Shown piece by piece: positions 46,501 to 64,000 of a stretch of 64,000 nucleotides of DNA. Source of the stretch: Amphiura filiformis (Eukaryota; Echinodermata; Ophiuroidea; Amphilepidida; Amphiuridae). A model generated the notes under the pieces. It did no database searches and was not told the DNA's origin. It saw nothing but the letters and a program-made list of their open reading frames with translations. Each line of letters begins with the position of its first letter. The stretch's first letter is position 1. Position numbers and translations under genes: made by a program. The DNA lies in assembly GCF_039555335.1 (NCBI RefSeq), contig NC_092642.1, positions 12,808,743 through 12,872,742 of the forward strand, written 5' to 3'.

Positions 46501-49500
46501 ACAACCCTTACCTGTGGACCCCCTTCTATTGTCTTATTAAATGGATCTCCAACAGTTCTTTTCTTTGCCCTTGCTACGCTTTTCTTAACAAAGTCGTCAT
46601 AGATTTCCTCTTGAACAAATGTACGTGAGCCAGCGATGCAGACTTGACCACAATGGAGGAATACGGCTTGATGGCTCATCTCCACGGCATAGTCCACTGC
46701 ACGTTAAAGGAAAACAAAAGTATTACATTCATTTTCATCAAAAAAAAATATAATGTTATACCTATTATAGTAGTCTTATTCCAATGTATGAGCCTCATGG
46801 CTTGATCTTCATTCTCCCAGATAATACGAATAGTTAAGGGTGTCAAAATCGGTATTTTGTAATTACCAGGGTTTTTACCGTCTATTATACGATGAAAAGG
46901 TAGTATAATTTCGCAGCCATTAAATCGTCTTATCTTCAATGTTTGTCGCAATCTCTGCATACGGACGAATATCAAAATTACTATAAAACCGCCCCTATAT
47001 CATAAGTCGTGAAATGCAATACGCGATTAACCGATCGCGGGTAGACATGATGTAAAAATGGCTTCGCACTGAAAACCCCGAATGCTGAATATCTATGTAG
47101 AAATTTATATTGTTGCTCTCTAGGCTGCCATTAAAAAGTAGTCTGTATGAGGAGACCGTACCACGAAGATTATGATCAACGGTATCATGGTTATGTCTCA
47201 ATTTCTCTCACTACCACAGGTCCCGTTTCAGGAAACATTACGATTACGATTTGTAATTTTCAAGGTTATTTAGTCACACCTGATGACTCTGTAACGTGAC
47301 TAATTTATAACTTTCTGTGTCTTACAGTCACAATCAGCGAACACAACGTTGGGGCTTTTCCCACCCATCTCTAGAGCAACTCGCTTCAGGTTTGTTCTGC
47401 CAGCAGCCGCTTGAATAAGTCTTCCGACCTAGAAAACAACAGTATAACAGAACAATTGACTAACTTTAAGAACACTGTTTTCTCTCATGGTATAATGGAA
47501 ACGAGATAAAAGTAAATTCTGATAGATAGAGATGACGTGGAGATATAAGAGGCTACCAGCCCGGATATTCCTGCGAATGGACTCACAACCCCATTTGCTA
47601 ATCAAAATAGGAATATATTTGTCCCACGTTTTACCAACCTCGGACACATTATTCATGCATAAAGGACACTGCATAAATCACCCATATATATATATATATT
47701 TATGAGATGTACGTTTACGGTGTTTAACGATACCTCTGTTGATCCAGTAAATGAGACAACATCAACATCCATGTGTTCACTGATAGCGGCACCAGCCGTG
47801 GGACCATAGCCAGGTACAATATTGACAACACCAGGTGGAAATCCAGCCTAAAATTGCAAAATGGAATTAGAAAAATCAAATCACGATGTTTGTTGTTCAT
47901 GTAGTTTTGTAATGTTATATTTCATTCATAATGACGTCTTTTTAAGTGAGCATGGGTGTACGCCAGCACCGCTTTTAATATTGTTTAAGCAAAACTTTCG
48001 ACACCAACCTCCTTGATCAGTGAAGCAATATAGAGTGCCGTCAGTGGTGTCTGCTCGGCAGGTTTAATGACTATCGTGTTCCCGCACACGAGGGCGTGGC
48101 ACAGCTTCTTAGCCAAGTTTTGGGCCGGGAAATTCCATGGAATTATTGCACCAACAACACCGACTGGTTCATATCTCGTGTAGCAGAAGTAATCACCATA
48201 TGAGAAAAATGTACAGAAATCGTCAGTGAAGAAGTTGTTCATATAGGCATCGTAATGCTACCCTCACCAGTATAAACTCGTGTTATTAACATCAAGAACC
48301 ACTTTGCCAAAAGTATTGTATTTGCAATATTGTGGTCAAGGGTAACCCCAGGCCCCAGCCAGGGGTTAGGGGAAGGTTTTCCTATACTTAAATACCAAGA
48401 GGTCCACCTTTTGATACAGATCTTGTCCATCTTTGAATTTTAGGGCTGCGTTTAAGGATATATTATATTAATTTAAGTTTATTCCTTTCATAATTATTAT
48501 TTCTTAAGAGGTGGTAGAATAGCTTGTTGTTTTCATAATGAGCAACTTGTCTATCAAACTTTATGCTAATTTAGCCCGCCGTCTACACTGCCACTTTCTC
48601 CAACATATTCCGAAACTTTATTGAAAGCTTACCTATGGGAATGGTTTTGCCATGTATTTTATCAGCCCATCCGGCCATAGAGCGCACATCGTTACCAATT
48701 GCTCCAATAACTTGAGTGCTAAGGTTGATAACCATTCCATTGTCGAGAGTTTCAAGTTCCTTATGAATCAAAGAAAAAGCAAACCAATGGTGATCAATAC
48801 GTTGCCTCTGTCTTAAAACAAACTTTCCCTTTGAGTCCCTCCTGAGGTTCCTATCTGACAGTACTAAATAAATAGAGGCGCTACTTCGATCGCAAAAGTG
48901 AGGAAAGTGTGAGCTCAGGACCATGCGCAGATATGCGCTGACAAATAGTGATTCTCGTATAAATAAAGCAGACGACGCCGCAATTGAAAACTTTCCCACC
49001 TATGAGGGGGGCACATCCCTCCTCAGACACCCCCTAAGTAACAATGACTAATGACTAATAGGCCTAATGGTCATTATGTCCCCCACTTTCTAAAACGGAT
49101 TTTTCGCCCATGCTTTTGACTGTAAGAAATTGTAACGTCGCTCTACCGTAGGCCTATATCATTTATGGCGTGTTCCTGTTGGGTTATGTTAGACACTGTA
49201 TAGTTGATCTGGTGTCCTACGCGATGTCATTTGTAGTGACATTGAGCAAGAGCCAACGACCAAATATATATTTTTAACTTACTCTGATGTATACTGCGTC
49301 TCTGTCAAGAAGGTCAGCTAATTTTAACAGCAAGCGCCCTCTTGCCGAAGCGTCCATTCGCCGCCATGTTGATCCAAGTTTGAAGGCCTCACGCGCTGCC
49401 TTGACAGCTAATTCGATATCAGCCTAAGAAAAAGAATTTCAGAAAATATAAAAGAATTTTCAGAAAATATTTTATATTATAATTTCTTTTGTATACATGC

Positions 49501-51725
49501 AGAAATATTTCTTAGTTATTACCAGCAAATGTTCAGGAGTCCATTTTAGAAAGCTTTTAACCATCGATCGTATTGTAAGTAACCCACAGTGTCGACAGCC
49601 TCTAAATAAACATTTTTTCCCTGCAATGAATCATGTTCTAATACTCCGTTGGGCGTTGGTGAGCGACGGGCGATTGGTATTTCACCAATAAGTTATAGCT
49701 TGCTTTTCCGAACGCAAGCAAAGAAGTCATATCTGATTGGCTAGAAACCGATCGCTAGATCGCTCAGTGATGTAAGTACAAACTCGATATCAGATGTAGA
49801 GATGTATTGAATTCCATTTAAATCAATATTCTATTATTGACGCAGATAAAGAAAGTTGTATAGTGTCTCACAATGGTGCATTGTATTATAGACTTGTGAT
49901 TTAATATTCAATATAGCACGTGGATCTGAGCTGAATGCAGTAAAATATATATGTTTAAAGAAAAATAGAGAGAGAAATAGTATTGACCAAGAAGAACTAA
50001 GACACCTCGTCAGAGGCAAGCAACGTCACATCACAGAACAGTGATGGTGGACAGTGGACACACTAAGAATAAGGATAGACTGACAAAACTACACTTGACT
50101 TCATGAGAGTGTAAAGAATTAATCCATGAAAACAAGAGTAGCACGAGATTAAAATAACAGGTCTCCCGCTCATCGGTTAATGAAGGGCCGTCGGTAGATG
50201 GAAGGCATCTTTTTTTTTTTTGCTCTTCGCTTTTTCAAACCATCGATTCAGAAATCCTGGCTACGCCAATGATTATAAGTGCGATGTGAATTGTATCCAA
50301 ACAAACAAAATGTCACCTGATCAGGTTGGTTTTTAGCCGTTTCCAAGAAATACATCAGAGCCAACAACATCGGCTGATGACGAGGAAGTTCCTTGAAAGC
50401 GCTCCCAGTAAGCGAAAATAAACAAGTGGTGTTGAAGTTTAATTTAATTTACTTTCAAACATCAAACAAAATAAATAAACAAACGAGTATTGGTTTTGGT
50501 CAACCCGTTATAATATTTAAATGTCGAGTTACATAAATATCACGAAAACAATTTTAAAAACGTTTTCTATGAAAAAAAACCCCCCAACCACAGCAAAATT
50601 TTAGAATTGCTGTCAAAATGTTGGCAAACATTTTTGCAAAATATTTTGTCAAAACTAAATAATTTTCTTAAATGTTTCATAAATGTTATTAAAACGTTAC
50701 CCTTTATATATCTCGACGTTTTCTGGATGTTTTTTGGATACTAGTAGGCCTATGCAAAATTGAGACTCCTTCAATTTACACGTATTCAGGAGGTTTACGG
50801 AATAAATGCCATGCATACAAAACTAAGATGACATTTATTCCATAACTTAGCTTCAGGAGCATAGCATGTTGATGTTGAATGAATTTCAATTTTGGCCTAT
50901 TATGTCTACCTTGTCTCCCTCTTGCACGTCACATATCTTCTCACTGGTTGATGGATTCAAAGTGACAAATGTCTTGCCACTTACTGAGTTGACAAACTCA
51001 TTGTTGATGAATACCTAATGGATTAAAAACAAGATTAGCACAGGGTTAATGAAAGGTTAATGGTAGTGTAGTAGGCCTACATAATACTGTGAATACAGTC
51101 ATATCAAACGTTTTCAAGATGATACTTATTTTGGAGAAACTAAGCATAGGCCTATAAAACGCACAAGCATTGCTCAACAACTAGGCTACTTACTTATTTA
51201 TGAGCCTTATTTAAATGCATCATATCAAAGGCGAGTGGTGACTGGCGTATTGCATGATAAAAAAAGTAAAAGAGGCAATCCTGTACATTTTTCAACCCAA
51301 ATAGGGCATAGGGCCTATAGGCCTATCTCAGCTCAAGTCAATTTTTAGAACTGACAACCAGGTAGGCCTACGAACAGATCAGAGCGGGGATCAGAGTAGG
51401 CCTACCAGTGTCTATGATCAGTAGGCCTACTGGTAAATCATTTAAATAGGATGGCCTATGGATTCATCCTCACTAGTTGTATAAAAATGTTACACAAAAA
51501 CCTCAAAATAAATTATGTGGCCTCTCAATGCTACTATGGTGATACAACGCAATGGCCGCCAGTTCCAGCACAACTCGGAGCCCCGAGCACGTGAAAATGT
51601 AGGCCCCCTACCTTTTGATATATTTTGCAATTAAAATATTCAATTTTTTTTTTCTGATTTCCCTCGTACGTCTCCAGATATTATTATTTCCCTACCTGTG
51701 TGTACTTGACTTCGGGTGCAGTCAT
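43529..51725 (-). CDS. ALDH1A: Aldehyde dehydrogenase, class 1 (retinal dehydrogenase type), copy B
   Basis: Close tandem paralogue of copy A with identical exon lengths. Exons 5' to 3': 51696-51725, 50910-51014, 49283-49423, 48633-48759, 48009-48199, 47734-47847, 47326-47428, 46512-46696, 45499-45663, 45151-45308, 44696-44770, 44100-44139, 43529-43561. All frames are open over 488 codons. The product begins [10 protein letters not shown] and ends [10 protein letters not shown]. It keeps Asn157, Lys180, Glu256 and Cys290. Differences from A cluster in exon 4 ([17 protein letters not shown]), exon 5 after PWNFP ([17 protein letters not shown]) and exon 11 ([19 protein letters not shown]). All splice sites are canonical except the acceptor before exon 5, which reads AT (48,200-48,201) where A and C have AG. 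Without it, correct splicing of exon 5 is doubtful, so B may be a young pseudogene or carry a sequencing or allelic error. Intron 1 is only 0.68 kb. Confidence 0.85.
43717..43862. repeat. Short inverted-repeat element in intron 12 of copy B
   Basis: Left GGCTGTTCAATAATTATGAG and right inverse GGCTCATAATTATTGCCC around C/G runs. Counterpart of 5,535-5,705 in copy A. Confidence 0.6.
46149..46309. mobile_element. 161-bp palindromic MITE in intron 8 of copy B
   Basis: Ends GAAATAAAGGGTGCAGCATT and its inverse. The arms pair almost to the centre (CGTTTAAATAATGGGTTCGG). Absent from the matching intron of copy A. Confidence 0.82.
48009..48199 (-). CDS. ALDH1A: ALDH copy B exon 5, acceptor site altered
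   Basis: 191 bases, frame open, encoding [14 protein letters not shown] through KPAEQTP. The preceding intron ends ...TTTTTCTCAT instead of ...CTCAG. The next AG downstream, inside the exon, would give the wrong phase. Confidence 0.8.
50165..50280. repeat. Dispersed repeat ending CCTGGCTACGCCA
   Basis: GGCCGTCGGTAGATGGAAGGC, a T run, GCTCTTCGCTTTTTCAAACC and ATCCTGGCTACGCCAATG occur in the same order at 53,255-53,640, where the middle is longer. Non-coding family, unknown class. This copy lies in intron 2 of ALDH copy B. Confidence 0.6.
50525..50745. repeat. Dispersed repeat, AAAACGTTTT family
   Basis: Reverse-oriented relative of 28,505-28,770 with AAAACGTT near both ends and many ATGTTT/AAACAT blocks. 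Lies in intron 2 of copy B. Confidence 0.5.
51696..51725 (-). CDS. ALDH1A: ALDH copy B, first coding exon
   Basis: Encodes [10 protein letters not shown] and ends CAG before a GTAGGG donor. Exon and upstream flank match copy A. Confidence 0.85.
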
Positions 51726-51930
51726 ATTTTTCTGTTACTTGCAGAACCAATGCAGAATAGTAGGCTCTACAATTTTTAGGAGGGCCAAAGTATACCAATG
51801 TGATTAGAGTAAGCACGAAATGGAAAAGAGAGCTGAGTCAGGTTTGTTTCTGTGCTTCGATTTCACAGATCGGTTCATGTTGTTTTATTGTACATTACGC
51901 GCTGTAACGCGTGAGCTGTAGCTATTGCTA

Positions 51931-51939
51931 TATTATATA
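51931..51939 (-). promoter_or_regulatory. Candidate TATA and CCAAT boxes, ALDH copy B
   Basis: TATATAAT on the minus strand about 210 bases upstream of the start codon, with ATTGG (inverse CCAAT) directly upstream at 51,942-51,946. The TATA position is shared with copy A. Confidence 0.35.
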
Positions 51940-52046
51940 GGCCAATGTACTACATACAATGTGTGCGTGCATGTACATTCATCATGTTCATAACAAATGA
52001 CAGAATCCCGGTTCAAAAGGTAAGGGACTGTTCAATAATTATGAGC

Positions 52047-52549
52047 CCCGGGGGCACTTCAATTTGAAATGGATATAGGTGTAGGGCTGGCACTTTCGCA
52101 CTAAGGGGCATTCGGTGAGAGCAAAAGGTAAAAAATATGGGGTCATTGGGTGAGAGCATGATTTTTGGCATTCGGTGAGAGCAAAATGTAAAAAATATGG
52201 GGTCATTGGGTGAGAACATGACCTTTTTTTTAACGGAATCTTTGGGTGAGAGCCGAAACAGCAGGACAGAAACCTCGAAAATCGAATTTCTAGTTCTAAA
52301 TGGCTTCAAATTTCTTTGTTTTTTCAAAATAAGTGACAAAATCAGTGATAAATGAAAGTTGCAGTTAAAATTGAACAAGTAAGGGTCTTTGGGTGACAGA
52401 TCAAATGAAAAAATAGGGGGTCTTTGGGTGACAGAGCATATGTTCGTAAAAAAATATGGGGTCTTTGGGTGACAGCGACGCTGAAAAAGGGGGTCTTAAC
52501 AGCCCTACATACGCGTCACCTCCAAAGTTGGAGTGCCCCCCCCCCCGGG
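52047..52549. mobile_element. CCCGGGGG-ended non-autonomous element, 8-bp TSD, copy 4
   Basis: 503 bp between exact direct repeats TTATGAGC (52,039-52,046 and 52,550-52,557). Starts CCCGGGGGCACTTCAATTTG and ends GGAGTGCCCCCCCCCCCGGG. The interior is several units of GGGGTC(A/T)TTGGGTGA(G/C)AG. Frames here are by-products. Confidence 0.85.
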
Positions 52550-52557
52550 TTATGAGC

Positions 52558-53254
52558 CCTGGTAGACTGTAGGGCAAGGGTGGAATATGTCTCTACTTTT
52601 TAAGTTCCGTGGTCCACACTTAGGGAGGAAGTTATACTTTGCCAGCATATAGCTTGAGGTGTGTACTCAAAATTGCAAGTTGTTGCCCCACGCAAAAAGT
52701 TGCTCCTTACGAAGATATAGGGCGAAAACAAAGAATTGCATAAAAGTAACGTATACTTGGTGCATCCCCCTTGAAATTGCACTATTTGACATTGAAATGG
52801 AATGAAACTGCTGAGATATGTTTGCCATCATATTTTCTTTGCAAATCAATATTTTAACAACCAAAATAACGGTTACTTCAGATGTAGATGAAAAAGTACC
52901 GCTCAGTTGATGTTTTTCATCAAAATGGCCACTTTTCAAGAAACAAATGCACAATTTGCAATTGTACATGTTCTCTATGCTTCTATAAACATCTCTCTCT
53001 GGTTTCTGAATAATTTTTACATTATCAGGATTGCTGTCATCACCCTGCTACCCTTTATGAAACTAATTTAAACTAAAAACTGATGGAAGAAACAAATTTG
53101 GCTTCCCGTAGAAACTTATGGATAAGAGTATGAGTATGGGTATGGGTTTGAGAAATAAAAAAATATTATTAATCATGATGAACACATTCAGTTGAAATCA
53201 AATTATTGCAAGTGTTCAATAAATAGTCATAAAAAGCTACCTTAAAGGTTCGTG
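52558..53254. other. Unassigned intergenic DNA
   Basis: No gene or clear repeat boundary seen. Confidence 0.4.
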
Positions 53255-53645
53255 TAATGGCGCACAAGCGCCCGCTCGTCATGGCCGTCGATCGGTTCAT
53301 AAGGCCGTCGGTAGACGGAAGGCGGTGGTGAAAAAAAATGGGTTAACAATAGACTATTTTTTACCCAAGGTGACAGAAAAAGGGGAGAATTGTAAAAAAA
53401 ATTAATGAAAAATTGTGAATGAAATTGAATTTTACATAGCAATTTTGTGTTTTTTGTCGGTACCGCCTAATATCCTTTTTTTTTTCTTTTTTTTTTTTTT
53501 TTTTTTTTGCTCTTCACTTTTTCAAACCATGCAAAAAACATTTGGGTCAACAAATCACAACTTCCGCCGGCAAAAAGTTTTTCCGTCGGTACATTTACAA
53601 GTTGTGCCCCCTCGCTTCTAAAATCCTGGCTACGCCACTGGGCTG
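53255..53645. repeat. Dispersed repeat ending CCTGGCTACGCCA
   Basis: Longer relative of 50,165-50,280, with AAGGCCGTCGGTAGACGGAA at the left, a long poly(T) run (53,476-53,508) and ATCCTGGCTACGCCACTG at the right. Confidence 0.6.
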
Positions 53646-53708
53646 TAGGACTACACAAACGTGTGTAGTCCTATATTTGAATGCATAATCTTTGAATAAG
53701 AGTGAAAC

Positions 53709-53812
53709 CCCGGGGTGGCACTTAACACAAATGATCATACGGTTATGTTTCCCCGGAAAGACCCCTTTTTTGGAATTCGCAGCTCCGAAAGACCCGCCCT
53801 AATTTTTGGGCA
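53709..53812. mobile_element. Truncated relative of the CCCGGGGG element
   Basis: CCCCGGGGTGGCACTTAACAC, then CCGGAAAGACCCC and GCAGCTCCGAAAGACCC: the minus-strand form of one end of the 21,997-22,396 element. No second end is visible. Confidence 0.6.
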
Positions 53813-54610
53813 TAAAACTTGGTAGGCTATACAGTCCAGTCACCATTTAGAGCCAAATTGTCGTATGGGCATTAAACTTGGTGGGTACAGTCACCATCAG
53901 CCAGGTAATCGCGACAGCTGAGAACAGCCAAATACGAGTGACCGCTTAGTTACTATTATTACTACTTAAATTATTATCATTCAATCATTGTTATTAATAG
54001 GCCCCTAATTAAAAAAAGAAGGGAAAGACAAAGATTTATCAGTTATACATTATTATTATTGGTATATAGTGCATTGTGATGTCTAAGAAAAGTATAAGAT
54101 AAATCATCCCAATCATTTTATAATTATTCAACTAATGTGGCTTTCAAGGGGGATTTTGACGAAAATGGTCAAGAATGGGCTAATAAGTACAAAAAAGACA
54201 TGAATATCTTAAATATCACGGTTGAAATACAGAGATTACCATGAAAACTGGGTGGGCGTACACAACTAAATAATCGTCCCATTGAAATACATGTGAAAAT
54301 ACAAGGAAGTAAGTTTGTGTTTCTACCCCATGTAAAAATATTTTTATTATTTTGATCGAACCAACAAAGATTGAATTTTTATTTGAATTTGATTTTTTGG
54401 AACAAGTTAAGACAAACTTTTAAGCTCTAGATACAAACCCCTGAACAGCGCCATTTTAGTAGACACTCGCGCCTACTTACCAGTTCAGGCCATGATATTG
54501 TTACAAGAGCATATCACCCCAAATGCGGCAGGATTTAGTGTAGTGCACCCTGGGTCAGAATCGAAATACTTCAGGGTAGTCCAAATTAACCCGGATTTCT
54601 TTTTATTATA
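53813..54610. other. Unassigned intergenic DNA
   Basis: Includes one diverged unit (about 53,872-53,920) of the tandem repeat seen at 22,794-22,985. No gene recognised. Confidence 0.4.
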
Positions 54611-55036
54611 TGTGCCTGGACACATCGAATAAGCCGTAAAGTCCCCCTCTGGTCATTTTTACCTTTTTACATATTTGCAAAGAGCATGTTTCAGGGATTA
54701 AAATGACGCCTCAATGAACTTCTTTATGACAATCAGAAGCGAAGTTATGACTTGTTATAGGTTGTCATGAATCAAAACGCGAAACCGAGAAAAATGCGTT
54801 CAAAGTTAGGGAAGCAAAATGACCATTCATCAGATGGGCCTCAGAAAATGTACATTATTTCATATTTCCACTTATTTCTTTAAAATAAAACTTTGTATGT
54901 GTTTAGAAGAAAGCTTAAACATTTCAAATCTGCAAAAATCTCAACTTCGCCAAAATACGAGATTTGCATATATTTTCACTTGTAGCTCGAAATGAAGTTT
55001 GCCGAGTTTACGGCTCATTCGCCGCGTCCAGCCACA
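54611..55036. mobile_element. MITE, family related to CGTACACCACGAATGAGC
   Basis: Left GGACACATCGAATAAGCCGT and right inverse from ACGGCTCATTCGCCGCGTCC, both with AAAGTC or AAACTC inward. About 426 bp, more diverged than the 42,601 copy. Confidence 0.75.
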
Positions 55037-55485
55037 TATGTAGAAACACGACAGTGTATTTAAAACTGCAAGAAAATGCCACATTGATGTAATCATACAC
55101 TTCAAAAATGTAAATCAATTAATTATTAAACTTGTTTTCCTAAAAGCTTAAAGTCCGAGCATGCCAATGGTTGCCACTTATTGGTTTTTACCCAACCGAT
55201 AACACTGCAACTTAGTATATAGTTAATATGATACCTCCCACATCCACTTTTGTAGGGGTAATAGAATAATGTTAACCAACAATGCAGGTCAACACACTTT
55301 GCAATATCCATCCACCCCTACCAAGCTCCTCTACAACATTCAGTATGTTATAAAGATGCTGTAGTTATAATTTTTATGCCCTGTATCAAGTCAATATCAC
55401 GGTGTTTTAGCTGATTGCCCTGTTGAACAAATCATCAATACCTCTATGCACATCAACGTCTGTGCACCATTTCTGTATATAAATG

Positions 55486-56060
55486 TAAGTGTACAATGGC
55501 CTTCGCTGAACAGTGATTTTCGCAGGATAAGTGAACAAGGATTTATACATCAGCCAGCCAGAACATTGTTCCAGAACACTATACCGTAAAAAGTGGATAG
55601 TTAGCATAATGTGCTTACTATCGAGCGCTTTTGAAAACATGAAATTTTACCAATGTCCGGTGCTCTACCAACTGATCTAATGGGGTTGAGACACACATTT
55701 TCAGGTTAACTTGTTCGTATATAACTATGTGCATCGATGATTTGCTCAAAAACCTTTACACTTTTGTGGATGGGGCACTCCCGGCACTTCATGTCTGCAT
55801 GTTTTAAAAGCGCTCGATATTAAGCACATATGCTAACTATCGAGTTTTTACGGTAACCATCAGGAAGAAGAAGACTGCTAGTTAAGTACTAATTAATCAA
55901 AATTGTGATTGTGGGATTATAATGTATGTGCATTTATTATTCATGTATCAATCATATTTTCTTTTAATTAAAGACTTAGATTTTGTTAACTTAATCAGAC
56001 AGTGTATTGTTGTTGTGCATTTCGTGTGAAAACGGATAAAGGTGATTACGTTTCGTAACA
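55486..56060. mobile_element. LTR fragment (fossil), interrupted by a MITE
   Basis: Matches the right ~320 bases of the solo LTR at 28,927-30,085, including the AATTAAAGACTTAGATTTTG stretch and an end near CGTAACA. Its left part is missing. A 274-bp MITE (55,582-55,855) lies inside. No coding part. It is older or more decayed than the solo LTR. Confidence 0.65.
55582..55855. mobile_element. MITE, ends TACCGTAAAAA
   Basis: Inverted ends of about 58 bases: TACCGTAAAAAGTGGATAGT...GCGCTTTTGAAAACATG at the left and the inverse at the right. The centre holds a tRNA-like stretch on the minus strand (GATCAGTTGGTAGAGCACCG). It lies within the LTR fragment. Probably a TA-target element. Confidence 0.82.
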
Positions 56061-56639
56061 AAATGTGACTGATGAGAAATATCCGTCCGTCATTTCATAA
56101 ATCGGATCGTTTTCGTTCTGATCTATTGTATTTGGTGTATCAAAATGGTCTGCCAAAATTGCTCACTCCACCTTGCCATAAAATCGTTGCCCTCTTTTTC
56201 GTTTTGTCATCACCATCTTTATTTACTTAATGACTGAAAACTCAATCTGTTTCACTCTGTATACATAGAAGCAAGCATTGCACCCTATATAAAGTATATA
56301 TTGTTTTCTGTCACAAGCTCTGTTTGATTTTTTGGTTCTTAGATTGAGAAATTATCCCTAAAAAGTAGTAGGCACTCCTATATAATCTATATAAATCTAT
56401 AGTACATACTGACTGCTGGGTTATTGTAAACTCTGTTCTTTATGCTTTCCAACAATGTATACTTATACATGGCTGTAACTGGTGCATAATAATGGTTTAC
56501 CATTCATCTTAAAATTGATGTTTTTGAATGGAAATGTCACGAATGAGTGTCCTAACTTGTTACACATGATCATATTTGAACGATTTTTGTACTGAATTTT
56601 TGAAAACGGTTCCATAGTGAGGTTATTTGATATATCCGT
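56061..56639. other. 3' flank of ALDH copy C
   Basis: No exon or repeat recognised. Confidence 0.4.

Positions 56640-64000
<7,361 letters not shown>

Noticed and set aside
52013-52378. 121-codon minus-strand frame with two SPNDPIFFTFCSHRMP repeats
   Set aside because: Generated by the tandem units of the CCCGGGGG element.

Overview
The window is animal genomic DNA. The only host protein-coding genes I can support are copies of one gene family, class-1 aldehyde dehydrogenase (ALDH1A / retinaldehyde dehydrogenase type). All copies lie on the minus strand and are split into small exons with GT-AG introns. The rest is intron and intergenic DNA packed with LINE fragments, cut-and-paste transposons, many palindromic non-autonomous elements, microsatellites and one solo LTR. 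The exon sizes match the vertebrate ALDH1A layout as I remember it. The LINE types (CR1-like, RTE-like, L1/Tx1-like) and the frequent TAGGCCTA octamer suggest a marine invertebrate deuterostome, most likely an echinoderm or hemichordate. That placement is inference from style, not from a species marker.

Layout. 1-3,060: a relic of ALDH exon 8, then two LINE fragments. 3,560-4,450: a foldback element. 5,379-21,277: ALDH copy A, 13 coding exons encoding 488 residues. The first coding exon is isolated by an 8.6-kb intron 1 filled with repeats. 21,280-43,500: about 22 kb of intergenic repeats. These include a 1.35-kb element with 9-bp target duplications, several short elements with 8-bp target duplications and CCCGGGGG-like ends, a solo LTR, a Tc1-like relic, a mariner-type element with a DUF4817-like transposase, LINE fragments and nested MITEs. 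43,529-51,725: ALDH copy B, a close paralogue of A with the same 13 exons but a compact intron 1. The splice acceptor before its exon 5 reads AT instead of AG. 51,726-56,600: intergenic repeats. 56,640-64,000: ALDH copy C, the last nine coding exons of a more divergent paralogue whose 5' part is outside the window.

How the genes relate. A, B and C are tandem duplicates with identical exon lengths, except for a slightly longer last exon in C. A and B also share intron and 3'-flank sequence, so their duplication is recent. Insertions present in only one copy, such as the 543-bp element 3' of B and the repeat expansion in intron 1 of A, postdate it. All copies keep the catalytic Asn, Lys, Glu and Cys. 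The expected reaction is NAD(P)-dependent oxidation of an aldehyde, plausibly retinal to retinoic acid. A perfect DR5 retinoic-acid-response-element consensus sits about 1.6 kb upstream of the copy A start codon, inside a transposon.

No CRISPR, rRNA or intact tRNA gene was seen. Two tRNA-like relics are noted.
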